64,000 nt of DNA from Stromatinia cepivora (GCA_014898415.1 RCTD01000003.1:2728001-2792000), one strand, 5' to 3'; shown: positions 11,791 to 23,763, counted from the first letter of the stretch. A program made the numbers and translations. Notes: generated by a model not told the origin, from the sequence alone.

Positions 11791-13403
11791 TTAACGCCAT
11801 CTTGCCCTATTAGCTCTATCATAATCAGCAAGCCTATCCCAATCATAAAAAATACGTTGTCCTTCGCCAGGACGTGCATCTCTGAGCTTAACACCGGTAA
11901 ACTTCACATTACCATCATTATGACCCCACGTCCCTTCAACCTTCTTCCCACCATTTGAGAATGTCATCTTGTAGAGCTTAGAATCCGAATTTAACTGAAT
12001 GATATCCTGAATATCTTTTCCCTCCATCTATAACATCTTGTAGGATCTTCGGCGGATATCTCGTCATTGGCATCGAGGATATATTGATCTCGATGGTCAT
12101 CCCGAGCGCTGCGCATAGATGAGAAGCGGATTATGCCTTTCCATTCTTGAAAGCAAAGACGTCCGTACCATTTCGATGAAGCTCATTGCTGGAAAATATT
12201 TGGAGGATGTAAGGGTCACGGTGTCCATAATTACGTCGCAGATCGCGGCATTCGATTTTCCAATGTCCCGTAACGTCCCATGGACCTTCATTGTCATCGT
12301 CCTCGTCCTCAACCTCATTGTCCTCAACATCCTCATCCTCATCCTCATCCTCATCCTCATCCTCATCCTCATCCTCATCCTCATCCTCATCCTCATCCTC
12401 TTCATCTTCAGCCTCATTTTCACCAGCATCAGCATAACCCAATCTATACCGATTAATCTCCGCAAGTAGTGAATGCGCTCCCTTCGTTGATATACGTCCA
12501 ATCTCAGCTTTACTCACACCCAATTCTTGTAATCTAGCTCGGTCTGTGGCCGAGATATACCCTCCAAGATGAGCCGCCACTTCCTTCACACGTTTTATTT
12601 CATCCGCACGGGTTTGTTGCAGACGCACTGAAGCTTGTCTGGCAACTCCGGCATGGTTGGAAGTTGAGGAAAGTCGAGCTTGAGTATTTGCACGTTGCTT
12701 AGCTTCTTCAGCAACCCCAACAAATGGGACTTGCTCATCCTGATCTTCATCCTCATCATGCGTACGTTGCTTACGTGTGCCAGAACTAGCGTGGGATGGT
12801 TGACTCAGCCATCCAGCCTCAAGGTTAAGTGCCTTCAATCTCTCGGCTGCCAAATTATTCTTTTTGGAGCCGATAACCATAGTATTTGACACCGACGTTG
12901 AATGAAATAGACCAAACATACTCGCCGCGTGATGTAGACCAGCTCTGTAGCCACCATCCAAACCTTCCAGTTCAATTGGAGGACCACCTTCGTCCTCTCC
13001 AATTTGGTTGCAAAAGAGCTCAAACAAGAATGTGTTGGGATCATTCTTTGCCATCCTCATGTTGATAACTCGGTTTGCCCATTTAGACTGTAGAGCTCGT
13101 TGCTTAGCCTCAGGTTCAGACCCTCAAGTTAAGCTTCTCGCTGCTCTTGCTGTCGAGCTAGTTGAGCTTGTCGTTCGTGCTCTTGCTTTTCGCGTGCTTT
13201 CTTGTGGTAAACACGCGCCATTTCTTCACAACCTAGCTTCACCGCAATTCTCATTTCATCAGTATCAGCATTAACCAAACGTATTTTGAGAGCATTGATA
13301 TCGCTGCCTCTGGGTGAAAAGCCTCGAAATGTAAGTTGAGCCTTCCAGTACTCGATGCAGCAATGAAGCCAAAGACATGATCGTCAGTATAAAGCATCTT
13401 CGA
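11791..13403 (-). pseudogene. DE-rich protein gene with several apparent frameshifts
   Basis: Clearly coding segments follow one another on the minus strand in shifting frames. About 13,355-13,135 gives EYWKAQLTFRGFSPRG, then MARVYHKKAREKQEHERQ. About 13,130-12,131 gives QSKWANRVINMRMAKNDPN, a Glu/Asp run, and WDVTGHWKIECRDL. About 12,140-12,025 gives KGIIRFSSMRSARDD and then YRWR. 12,027-11,791 gives GKDIQDIIQLNSDSKLYK, TWGHNDGNVKFTGVKL and a natural stop. At least four single-base-scale shifts (near 13,345, 13,135, 12,139 and 12,025) are not at plausible splice sites. Either the gene is dead or the assembly has indels. I do not recognise the family. The C-terminal WDVTG...GIIRF...YRW pattern looks like a small beta domain. 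Confidence 0.55.
12331..12400. repeat. CCTCAT hexanucleotide array in the coding region
   Basis: About 11.7 perfect CCTCAT copies. Read on the minus strand they encode alternating Asp-Glu in the disrupted gene at 11791-13403. Such arrays are prone to length change; being a multiple of three they vary the acidic tract without shifting frame. Confidence 0.92.
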
Positions 13404-14397
13404 TTATTCTTCAAATGAGAATGAATGTTCGACGTGTTGTTGATTCAATGAATTTGAATGATTCCAGGTTGTCGGTGATGCACTTAAATCCGAAGATGAG
13501 CGCCGACACATGATTTCGCCGCTAACCTTATAGATGTTCCCCTCATTCATATGAAATCAACCAACTCTTCAATTCAACCTCTTCTCATACAAGAGGAAAT
13601 ACCCAGGAAAAGTGTTTATAATTCTCCTTTTCATTGTGAATGGTTCTATAAGTATCAAGAACTTGGTATTTTTTCGGTCTTAGCTCCATTTACTACTCAA
13701 ACCAAGAAGGCATCGCAATCAATTTCATTTCAAAAACAAATCAGTCACAATGCCATCGATCAATCCATCCAACATCATCAAAGGCCTCAAGATTTCTATT
13801 CCGTGTTACTCCGATTCATCTTATTCTCTTTTACAAATACTTTTCTAATTGGTTACTCCTAATCTTTCTAATTTATCATGGGATCTCTTCTTCTCGTGTA
13901 TATTATCACTTAGGGGAAAGTATGGGAAGGAACTTCCTTTAAGTGTTAGACGCGTCGCGAATACCTGCGCTTAGGGGTCAAGAAGTGAAAAATTAGGTGA
14001 GAAGAACTGTTTGAAAGTCCGTAAGCTAATCTTGGAGAGCCCACCAATTACTTTATGAAAAGGTAGCGCGGTTTGAGAGTATGTGAGTATGAGAGTATGT
14101 GAGAGATTTATTTATCTACAAATACCTCGAAATTTCCTTGTCTTGTCCATTTCTACTTCATCTCAATTTTTTCTTCTTTTGATTGATTCACCGAAAAGTG
14201 GTTATTTACACATATCCCATTTCAAATTTCAAATTTCAAATTTCTCCATTTATCTCAAACGCCCCTATGTATAACCACCCCACCACCTAACACCCCGCTA
14301 TCAATAACTACCTATCAACAACTAAATCAGAAAATCTGCACACTGCTAAACCAACAGTAACATCATCTTATTTTGCACCTCAATAACACCTTTCAAA
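13404..14397. other. Intergenic, arginase 5' flank
   Basis: No supportable gene. Contains short repeats (GAGAGTATGTGAGTAT near 14,075-14,103; CAAATTT triplication near 14,221-14,242). The last 100 bases are C/A-rich and look like the arginase leader. Confidence 0.5.
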
Positions 14398-15500
14398 ATG
14401 ACTACCACATCAATGATTCAACCAAAATTCCTATCGAAAGGCGACCAACTTGGTGTCGTCGCTGTAGGATTCTCTGGTGGACAAGTAAGTTACCCTCCCT
14501 TTAAATCCCTCTCTTAAAATTACCAACTAATCTAACAAACACAGTGTAAACCAGGAGTTGATGCAGCACCTTCAGCACTCATCAAAAGTGGACTTCTTAC
14601 TCAACTCGAAGAGGAATTAGGATACAAACTTCACCATGATAACACGGTTCATTCCTATAAAGAATTAATCCCTTCCGAGGATCCAGACCACCGAAGGATG
14701 AAGAACCCACGCGCAGTCTCCGCCGTTACACAAAAGCTTTCTGAGCAAGTCTATGAACATGCCAAGGAAGGTCGTTGCGTTTTGACTCTGGGTGGCGATC
14801 ATTCTATTGCTATTGGTTCAGTATCCGGAACTGCGAAAGCAATTCGTGAACGTTTAGGAAGAGAGATGGCATTGATTTGGGTTGATGCGCATGCCGATAT
14901 CAATACACCAGAATCCTCCGACTCGGGAAATGTTCATGGAATGCCAGTCGCATTTTTAACGCGCCTTGCTCAGGAAGAAAAACCTGAAATCTTCGGATGG
15001 TTAAAGGATGAACATATGGTCAGCGCAAAGAAGATTGTTTATATTGGGTTGAGAGATGTAGACAGAGGGGAGAAGAAGATCCTCCGCGAAAATGGAATCA
15101 AAGCATTCAGCATGCATGACATTGATAGGTTTGTGTTCCCGTCGCACAAATTCATTTTGCACGCCCACTAATTCTCAAACGCAGACACGGTATTGGCAAA
15201 GTCATGGAAATGGCACTCGGTCATATTGGTAACGATACTCCAATCCATCTTTCTTTCGATGTCGACGCTCTCGACCCTACCTACGCTCCTTCTACTGGTA
15301 CGCCTGTTCGCGGAGGTTTGACTTTAAGAGAAGGAGACTACATTGCTGAATGCGTTCACGAGACTGGTTCTTTGATCGCCATGGATCTGGTAGAGGTCAA
15401 CCCAACACTTGAACCCGGTATCAATGATATTGGAGCACACGAAACCGTTAGAGCTGGGTGCTCATTGGTTAGATGCGCTTTGGGTGAAAGCTTGCTATGA
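14398..15500 (+). CDS. Arginase
   Basis: Exons 14398-14484, 14545-15128 and 15185-15500 (introns 60 and 56 bp, GTAAGT...ACAG and GTTTGT...GCAG) give 328 aa, the normal length for ascomycete arginase. It hydrolyses L-arginine to L-ornithine and urea in nitrogen catabolism, with a binuclear Mn site. All signature motifs are present: LGGDHS at about 111-116, DAHAD at about 143-147 and SFDVDALDP at about 247-255, each giving metal-ligand His/Asp residues. The late EVNP..E segment is also present. The start ATG follows a C/A-rich leader and precedes [17 protein letters not shown]. No mitochondrial presequence is obvious, which fits a cytosolic enzyme. The equivalent yeast gene is CAR1. No other urea-cycle gene is adjacent. 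Confidence 0.97.
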
Positions 15501-16737
15501 TGAGACATTGGATGATATACCCTTAGATCGAGGTTAGCTTTTTATACTTTTGGTATTGGATTCCTTTGGTAGCACTGAGATGGATGGGGAATTAATCTTT
15601 CATTTACGGTTACACTTTGTAAGTTTTCAGGATAGCGGGGCAGGTGGATCGAGAATCTTAAGATAGATGGGCAAACAAATCATGGACGAAATCAATATAA
15701 AAACATACCAAAACTTCCCCGCACGTAGTAAGAGTAGATAAGTTCACCGCCGAGTACTAAAGTCATCGTCATCACCGCCGACATGTCTTTTTTTCTTTTT
15801 TTGAGAAATATATTAAAATTCTCCAATTTCAAGTACCGAGTCTCCAGTATTTGTGATACCGAGTACCTAAGTACTACTAGCCTCATAATTTCTTTAGGCT
15901 TTTGATGGTGATGCGCTGTGTTCCTTTATATTGTGTCGTCATCCCAGCTTTCCCAGCCCCCAGCCTTAAGCGCCCAATTATTATTCACACCGCGAAAAAA
16001 AAATATATATGATAAACCAATGCAGGTCCTCTATTCTACTGTTTCTTCTTCTCGTTCTTTTTCTGTTCCTTTAGATATTCTTTCTGCAATACTCTATACA
16101 TAACTTCACATTCATACTTTTCTACATTCTTATCTGGAGTATAGCGACGATATTAAAGTGTACTGTTTCCCGCGATCAATCAATCACCAAAAAAGTAAGA
16201 CAGGCATACAAATCTTCCGCTGCACGTCCCCCTGGTTCGAGTACCTTGCAATCAATCTTATCGAACGAGTAGAATCGAATCTTCGAGTCCGACTGGAGGA
16301 ACATAAAGGATATAAACACCTCAGCGAACGACAACTCAACATTCACCGGGTTTGAAACTTACGAGGAGTTTTTACGTGGACGAGTTATTGTACGGGATTG
16401 TTTTATTGGTTGGGAGATTTTTCTAAGGCTGTGAAGGTCCTGAGGGAAAAAGGATATAAGTTTATTTAAGGGAGAAGAAAGAGGAATTGTTATCGAAGAC
16501 TTATTCTACGCGCCGAGAATCGCATTTGAGAACGAAGCGAAGGGAGATTATACAATTGTGGTTTAGGTCTTGTGGATTTGAGTTTATAACTCTTTGGAAT
16601 CTATTAGACGGTGCGGCAGATAAGGAGGCCAGAGGAATAGAAGAGGGAAGTGACTTGGAATCGTTTTGTCTGCCATCTTCGACCTACATCAATACCCTAC
16701 CTCCAATTGTCCACCACACCCCAAGCAACTCACAAAA
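15501..16737. other. Intergenic, no gene recognised
   Basis: Arginase 3' flank followed by the upstream region of the membrane-protein gene at 16738. Short frames on both strands have no domain. A CT-rich tract at about 16,035-16,075 may be a promoter element of the next gene. Confidence 0.5.
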
Positions 16738-17313
16738 ATGGTCTCAACACTTTCCACCTCCTCAGGCGGAATCCGCGAACGCTCCGTCCTTCTAAACCGC
16801 ACCCGCACCAAATACCGCTGGCCACCCGGTCAACTAAATTTCTGGATTTTCTTCATGCTAATAGCATCCTCCACCATCCTCGGAATATCCGCCTACTTCC
16901 TCTCCGTCCAAAACCAACTACATCTAGGCGTCCCCTGGTATTTTCCCTACTGGGTAGTATCTGCCGCTCTCGGCGTACTCTTCATAATAATCATGCTGTG
17001 GTTAATTTCCCAACGACAATTATTACCCGGAATCGTCATACTGGGGACTTTTATCCTGTTTGTGTTATGGTTGGTGGGACTTATCGTGTGGAGTATTGAA
17101 CTTTGGGGTCCGTCGGGAAGTGTCAATGGGAATTGTAATTTGTATGTTACGGCTAATCCGCAGAGTGGTGCGAGTACGGCTACGTTGGCTTGGTTGATGC
17201 AGCATAGTATTTGTCAGAGTTGGATTGCGGCGTGGGCTTTTATGTTGATTGGGGTTATTTTTCTTTTTTGGATGATGATTATGAGTTATCAGGTTTATAG
17301 GATGGATGATTGA
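16738..17313 (+). CDS. Four-helix fungal membrane protein (MARVEL-like topology)
   Basis: Single exon of 191 aa from the ATG at 16738 (MVSTLSTSSGGIRERSVLL). An upstream in-frame Met at 16666 would add 24 residues of poor composition, so I prefer 16738, which follows CACAAAA. Four hydrophobic segments are visible: about 38-58 (WIFFMLIASSTILGISAYFL), 71-92, 97-125 and 163-188 (WIAAWAFMLIGVIFLFW). A Cys-containing extracellular loop with GNCNLYVT lies between helices 3 and 4. The N-terminus is basic (RTRTKYRWPPGQ). The pattern resembles MARVEL-domain proteins of the fungal plasma membrane, but no diagnostic residue proves it. Codon use switches from C-rich in the first half to G/T-rich in the second. 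Confidence 0.75.
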   Translation: MVSTLSTSSGGIRERSVLLNRTRTKYRWPPGQLNFWIFFMLIASSTILGISAYFLSVQNQLHLGVPWYFPYWVVSAALGVLFIIIMLWLISQRQLLPGIVILGTFILFVLWLVGLIVWSIELWGPSGSVNGNCNLYVTANPQSGASTATLAWLMQHSICQSWIAAWAFMLIGVIFLFWMMIMSYQVYRMDD

Positions 17314-18216
17314 TTGATGGGGCGGGAAAATGAGGGCAAGAGATGGGAGTTTGAACGTGGGATGATTTGGGATGGGTATATGGATTAGGAATGGGTGTGG
17401 GAATCGGTTTTGGGACTTGGGAATATGGATGGATGGATCTATCAATGTGGGATATGTATGAGGTATCATTAAATATACGAAAAGATGAGAAACGAGAAAT
17501 GCATCAATGTGGCGTTTGGGGAAATGGGAAAGAAAGGAAATATATCTTTTATCGAAATCAAATCTCACTCTTCATTTTTATATGTATCGTACATGGTGTA
17601 CATAGGGTAGTGGCTGATTAGGTGATGCGAAATTAAGTAAATAGGAGAGCGTCTCGGTTAACGGTATTTGTTCTTGCTGTGCGGAGCTTTGATTTTCTAA
17701 TTCTACACCTTATCATATTCTAAAATCTCGAAAGTGAACTTTCTAATTCTCAATTTTCCTCCTGTTTCACTCACTGCTCGGTCTTTCTAGTCATGAGTTT
17801 GTTAATTCTCGTTTATGAAGTCTAGACTCCAGAATCTAGAATTCATCCGCATTCGTGACTAACTTCCGCACGCAATGGTATTAAATACTAAATGTTGATT
17901 TCCTTGGGTATGTTTGAGGGTGTTTTGGGGGGCTGTGAGATTTGGAGATTGGGGATTTATGATGGAGGGGTGAAGGTGAAGGTGAATTTAGGGGTGTGGG
18001 TGTGGGTGGATTGTTTGGGGGTTGGGGTGGAGATGGATAGAGATATTTTGGAGAGGAATATGGGGAAGGTGAAGGGAGGGGTAGCGGGTATGACATTGGG
18101 ATGTATTGATATCTATAGCAGCGAGAAGCTTCGATCTTGAGGAGAGGAGAGGAGAAGAGAAGAGTTATATGGTTGAGAGTATGTATTCTTGTGTTTTCTT
18201 TTTTTTGTTTGTATAC
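17314..18216. other. Intergenic, no gene recognised
   Basis: 3' flank of the membrane-protein gene. A G/T-rich strand-asymmetric tract at 17,900-18,080 (GGTGAAGGTGAA, GGGTGTGGGTGTGG) yields open frames on both strands only because of composition. No domain seen. Confidence 0.5.
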
Positions 18217-18548
18217 TGTGAGAGAGTTGGGATATCAAGGCTTAATACATAGTTAGCTTATGATTATATGATTATATGATTATATGATTATATGATTATA
18301 TGATTATATGATTATATGATTCTTTGTAATTAAATATAAAAGAAAACTTTGTTCTTTTTTCTTCTTTTGAATAATTAATCATTCTTTATTTGTCTTTTTG
18401 TATGTCATTTGTATACAATTCAAATCATTGTTTAATCTATTAGTTTTATTATTTGAAGCTTTTATAATATAATCTAATCAGTTCTAATTCTCATTCTTTC
18501 TTGCAGTGTACTATCAGGACGCATATATCTCGACCTACCTCTTTCACA
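18217..18548 (-). mobile_element. Solo LTR-like repeat, same family as 55864-56156
   Basis: 332 bp bounded by TGTGAGAGAG and CTCTTTCACA, a 10-bp imperfect inverted end of the TG...CA type, flanked by a 4-bp duplication ATAC (18213-18216 and 18549-18552). It is the reverse complement of the repeat at 55864-56156: the ends TTGGGATATCAAGG and CTATCAGGACGCA...ATCTCGACCTACCTCTTTCACA match closely, while the middle is degraded and AT-enriched. Probably a solo LTR left by recombination. A MITE with the same ends is the alternative. An internal 8-bp microsatellite has expanded it. Confidence 0.8.
18261..18320. repeat. TGATTATA microsatellite inside the solo LTR
   Basis: 7.5 tandem copies of an 8-bp unit. 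The related LTR at 55864-56156 has only about two units (TATATGATTATATGATTA at 56,095-56,112), so the array expanded after insertion here. Confidence 0.9.
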
Positions 18549-19711
18549 ATACATTCTTCTGTATATTTTAATGATTTTCTTTTTCTTTCAATTATTGATT
18601 GTAGCTCACCACTTGCTAATTATTACTTAACAATCATAGACCTTTCAACATCCGGTTCACAGACATACTAATTCCTTGATACACCTATGGAGCCAGATGA
18701 AGAGTTTAAATTCTTAATACTTCTCTTCGTGCATTTATATTCCACAGCAAGAAACTCCGAAGCTCTTTGGATGCATCTCATGGAAATCATGTATCCTCGT
18801 ATGTACGTCGAGATTAGATACATCAATGAAAATCATATACACTTGTATGTATGTACATGATGAGTAGAATGTCCTATATATCTTTGCAGTCAGACGCAGT
18901 ACAGCATTTTAGGCTCGATTCTGTGTATAGTCATGCACCCTGTCGAAAATATGGGGTTTCTGTATGTGAGGATGTGAGAATGGAGATGGCTTGTGGAGAT
19001 GGCTTGTGTGCTTATTTATGGATCTTACTCCATAATATATCGAAAGTTTGTGCAAAATTACTGTATGTATTTGAGAGGTGCGATGCCCATGGTTCCTATA
19101 TCCTAGTTTTGAGATAGGGTGAGTTGGAATTGGGCAGATGATGCGTGTTGGCAATCTAGATGGGATTTTGAGCATAGAATATCGAGTACGGGATATTGAG
19201 CGTGTAATACAAAGAGAAAGGGGAGATAGATGCTACCGAATTAATCTTACATGTCTTCAAGAATCAATAAGCTCCTCAAATGAGAAGATATTATTTCTAG
19301 GTTTCGAACCTATTATCAAAACATATTGAGTGATTATGGAAGTGTCATATGAAATACGAGTGAGGAGAGGAAGAATACACTGTTATTTTCATTGGAGAAT
19401 GTTAGATGCTGGTGAGTAAGTAAGCTGACTCCGTCGTATTGTCACGTAGGTAGATGTGTTGTTTTCTGTAAGGTAAACTACTGGCTAGCTGATTGTGTGA
19501 TGGGAGAAATTGAGAGTCAAATGGGTACGCTATGAGCAGAGATTTGAGAGCAGCTAGAGTAGTAATGATGATTCAGAAAAGAGATTTGATATTCACTTCT
19601 GGTCACCTTTCCAGTTACATAGAGCCTAAAAACGAGATAATAAGAATAGTGGTAAAATTCTGTCCTGAAATAATACATGATAATAAGAAAGAGTGCCATG
19701 ATATCCATTAC
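18549..19711. other. Intergenic, no gene recognised
   Basis: No domain-bearing frame on either strand. A short duplication (GAGATGGCTTGTG twice) lies near 18,981-19,008. Confidence 0.5.
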
Positions 19712-20879
19712 TCAGTATTTCCCAGGAACCGTCATAGCAAGACGATCCAACACATATCTCCCAGCAGTAATCGGAGGGTATTTTGACGGATTCTCCTCAC
19801 TCACACAAGACGGCAAAGTTTCAACCGTCTCATCATAATTGATAGAAAAAAATAGGGGGACCGAGTACCGAGTTTTAGCAGTCCTATTGACCACCCGATG
19901 AATAGTACTTTTATAAAGTCCATTTGTCCATCGCATCAAAAAGTCTGCAACATTGACTACAATTCCTCCTTCAACAGGTTCTGCGCTTACCCATTTTCCA
20001 TCCGGACTAAGAACTTCTAGACCAGGAGTTTCATCTTGTAGGAGTAAGGTGAAACATTCATAGTCTGAATGGGCGCCAAGACCAATTTCTTCTTCTTCGT
20101 TTAGAGCGGAAAGGGGCTTGGGATTTGAACTTGGTCGGTACTTTATTAATCTTGCAATCCCTCCGGGGTGTGTAACTAGTGGATCAAAGCAACCTTCCGG
20201 AAGAGATAGAGACAAGGCGAATAGACGGAAGAGGTGCTTGCACAATTGCAAGATCTGGGTCAATCATTAGAAAAGGTGGTATTTTGGGAACGAATTAGCG
20301 CACCCTGCCATAATAATCTGCAATGCCTTTGTAGAATCCGGGAATTTCAGATTCATTTGGCCACTGATTCTCACCACCAGCAGATGTACCATCAAGTTCC
20401 ACATATTTTCCATCTCCACCAGTAGGATCTAAACCATACTCATAACCCCAATTGAAAGCCTCCTTTGTTTCTTTGATCGTGAAGTCATTCACAGACGAGT
20501 AACTAGCAGGTTCATATCCTCTGAATTGATCCGAATCCTTGATATGAATGGCATCTTTTGAAGATTGAGGTAATTCATTGAAGAACCGGTCGCAAAGGTT
20601 AAATACTTCATCACAGATACTTTTTGGAATTCCATGACCTGTGATATAGAAGAAACCCACTGTCGTACATGCTTCATTTATCTTTTTGGCAACTTCTTGA
20701 CGGTTGGCCAAGGATAACGAGAATGAAGGGGTTAAATCGATGATGGGAAGTGATCGGAATGAAGGAGGGCCGGAGGTATCAGCAAGACGAGATTGTAGAT
20801 AATCTTGAATTTCTTGTGCAGCAAGACGTGAATTTTCGTCGGCAATATTCCCCGTTTGTGCAATACTAGTTGCTGCCAT
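19712..20879 (-). CDS. 2-oxoglutarate/Fe(II)-dependent dioxygenase (isopenicillin-N-synthase-like)
   Basis: Exons 20879-20304 and 20254-19712, with a 49-bp intron (GTGCGC...CCCAG, phase 0), give 372 aa. The N-terminal half is the DIOX_N type (LPIIDLTPSF, then INEACTTVGFFYITGHGI). The C-terminal half is the catalytic jelly roll, with Fe ligands HSD (about H254, D256) and H311 in STIHRVVN and the 2OG-binding Arg-x-Ser in TRYSVP. GLEVLSPDGKW and VNVADFLMRWTNG are family-typical. Relatives hydroxylate or desaturate small molecules, and gibberellin and flavonoid oxidases share the fold; the substrate here cannot be predicted. No biosynthetic neighbours are present, so this looks like a stand-alone oxygenase. 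Start at the first Met, MAATSIAQTG. Length is normal for the family. Confidence 0.93.
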
Positions 20880-22154
20880 GGTGATGTTTTGAACTTGAAA
20901 TTGTGACGATTGAAATTCTGTTATGCATAGTATTTCTATGACGATGAAGGTGGGGTGTTATCGTATCCTTATCAAGAAGGTAGTACAGATTATGACAAAC
21001 GGGAACTGAGCACACATGCACGAAGGCAGAGGTGATTTGCGAAGTAGAATGTTCTTGTCTGGATTGACACCACGCTTGACTGGTATGACATCGCGACGGC
21101 AGGTACAATTGGGAGGAAAGCGCATGCAATAGAAAGACGACTTTTCCTGGCTGAAGTTTCATCGTACTGCATTCTGATTGTTAGTTGTTAGCAGATTAAT
21201 GGTAGGAAATGATTCCCCAACATTCAATGTCAACCTTCGTCCGTCACCGGGTGCTTTCAACATCTTCATGCGATGGCTGGTAAGATGGTTCGGTCAAACA
21301 GCGGTCATCCTACAGTTACTTAGCTGTCACTCCATCTCTAATTTTTCCACGAGCTGTAGACGCCCTAGAGGAGAGATGTGCCTTGACCCGCAGCTCCTGC
21401 CAATACGACCGCGAATGAACGAATTCGATCATCATCCGCACGAGGTCAGGCTGGGAAATGCCATCATGCAACAAAAGCCCTGAGTCTTTTGTGCATTAAA
21501 CCAAATAGCTAGCTTCCCAGCATATCTGGATTTCCCCTTCCGAAGCACTTTTTTTGCAAGCTCCATTGTAGCGTAAGATATGGTAATAGTACCAAAGTAG
21601 CGACATCACAGTCGCTTTTGGTCGCAGCATTCCACTGATTTTGCAATAGATAGCAAGATCCGCTGCTCAACGGAGAATATGTATAGTAAGTAATCAAGTA
21701 GTTAAGAAACAAAAAATGATCGAGGATGAGAATCACTTGATGTTTCCCTCAGCTAGTCTACCGAATTCCCCATGAGGTATACGTCCCCATTTTTTATATG
21801 ATTTTTCAATAATCATTATTATACAGAGTACGGAGTTTTATTATGCAATAATATTTATAAAGTTTGTGTTAGATCAAATGAAAGATGATCGAAATGATAA
21901 GATGAGAAGGATGAGGTTACAGGACCTGCAAGCAACAGGAAAAAAGGTCAATGGTTAACGGAACGAAGTTCCGCTGGGCCGTGCTTCATTCCACTTTCAT
22001 ACACTATATACAGCTCATCAATCTAACAATCAATCCCAATCAACATGGCCTATCATTCAAGAGCACCTGGGGGAGATTGTAGCATCTCAGCCGATCAGGA
22101 ATGTACGTCGTGTTGTCTCCATCTTGTTCCTTCCAGATCATTCTGACTTTCGCG
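20880..22154. other. Intergenic, possible extra 5' exon of the next gene
   Basis: Mostly without coding signal. An ATG at 22045 opens MAYHSRAPGGDCSISADQE before a GTACGT at 22103. It might be a leader exon of the 22155 gene, but I could not find a splice that keeps the frame. Confidence 0.4.
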
Positions 22155-23763
22155 ATGGAGGCTGCCAGCAAAGCTCCGAGACATAGTGAACACATACAAG
22201 CAACCGATGGTGCCAAATACCTTATGGACGTTGACGAGCAAGAGGTATGTTTGCTCCATCCTTGGTTATTACCAATGATCTAAAATGGCAAAGAATTCCT
22301 CGAGTCCTGAACAAACCCAGGAACTAGCAATCAACACAAGGAAACGCAATAGAGACTCCGAGAACTCATCAACTACACAAACCAAAAAATGTCTACGAGA
22401 TCTATCCCTCGCGCAAACGAAGATTTGCGCGGAGTCAAAGCGAACTCGAGAAGGCGAAATTACACCCTCCTATGTTCTGCGCGATTGTCACACAGAGGGA
22501 CCAAGATTCACCGCAAAAACAATCCGTGACACTTGGGTCGACTTCTGGAGGCATACCGGAACCTGGCCAACAGCAGGACACGACAAAGCAATGAATCGCC
22601 TTCAAAGTTTCATCGAGGAATCGCTGGCAAAGAAAAGGTCAAATGCGAGTCTCAGCGCGGAAACAACTACAGAAAGCGACCAGTTACCACGGGAGCAGAA
22701 GAGTGCTCCATACAAACATCCTTATTACCAAGAACAACTTCGTGAGCGGGGCAGCTACACGGAGAGGTATAGGGGAATCAACGCAGAAAGCCAAGAAGTC
22801 TGTCGAAAGCTTCTAGACTCTTTTGTGAAATCGCCGCAGTCCCCGCCGAAAGATACACTCTTCGAGGATGAATTCTTTGATCATACTTTGGCATCGATCA
22901 AAGGTAGCGAGACTAGAGTGATCCGCGAAATCGGGCAGTTGATTGTACCTTCTGCAGAAATTCTTGCGATCCGCGGCGCTACGCATCTAAATATTCTTCG
23001 AGAGACTACCAATGCCCGCTGGAATAGCGCCATCCCCTTCTTCGGCCCACGCCCGCAACCAGATTACAGCCTTGGTTTTAAGAGAGAAGCATTTACTCCA
23101 GAACAACTACAAAGGCTTCAGCCCTTTATTGGAAACCCTTTAGAAGATAGCTCCTATTTCGCTGCCACGTACGATATGTACTTTCCATTTTTAACATGCG
23201 AAGTAAAATGTGGTAACTCCGCTTTGGATATAGCTGATAGACAAAACGCTCATAGCCAAACCGTTTTATTGAAGGGTCTATTCCACCTGTTCTGTCTTGT
23301 AGGCAGGGAGAGCGAGCTTCACGGTATACCCAACGGCTTTTCATTCTCACATAGTGATGTAGATGTGCGAATCTGGGCACATTATCTGGTCGTCACCGAT
23401 AACAAGAAACCAGAATACTACCAGGAACCAATTGCCGATTTCAGTATTAAAAAAACAACACTAGCGGATCACCGATGGGTTGCATGGACTGTTATGATGA
23501 ACATTCTCGATCTATGGATTCAAGATCATTTCAAATTGATCTGTTCTGCTATTGATATGCTACCCGTCAACTTGAATTTAGTCTCAGAACCTCAATCCAG
23601 AGATGTAGACTTGATCTCTTCGCAATCAGGACCAATCCAGAATGTTGAAGATAACAACTTAGATGGAAACCGATTCAGGCGGGGTAGTCAGCCAAGCGTT
23701 GAACGGATAATTCCAGCCACGACGGTTCTGCCCGGCGACCCTAAGAAAAAAAGAACCGAGTAA
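22155..23763 (+). CDS. DUF7924-like protein with PD...ExK nuclease-type signature
   Basis: Exons 22155-22244 and 22294-23763 (49-bp intron GTATGT...AAAG, phase 0) give 519 aa. Residues 1-150 are polar and basic (KRNRDSENSS, KRTREGE). The globular part, about 190-440, holds PRPQPDYSLGFK (Asp at about 287) and PFLTCEVKCG (Glu about 333, Lys about 335), followed by a helix LDIADRQNAHSQ. Those acidic and Lys residues, each in a predicted beta strand, are what a PD-(D/E)xK nuclease core needs. This layout is what I remember of fungal DUF7924 proteins, often present in many copies in Leotiomycetes and Sordariomycetes. Nuclease activity is inference. The tail is basic (KKKRTE). The true start may lie further upstream (see 22045). 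Confidence 0.75.

Noticed and set aside
12119..12469. Plus-strand Ile/Leu-rich hydrophobic frame that looks like a membrane protein
   Set aside because: It is the CCTCAT array read on the other strand, giving artificial LI repeats.
17892..18140. Gly/Val-rich frame and its Pro/Ser-rich antisense
   Set aside because: Strand-asymmetric G/T low-complexity sequence; no conserved pattern and no splice partners.
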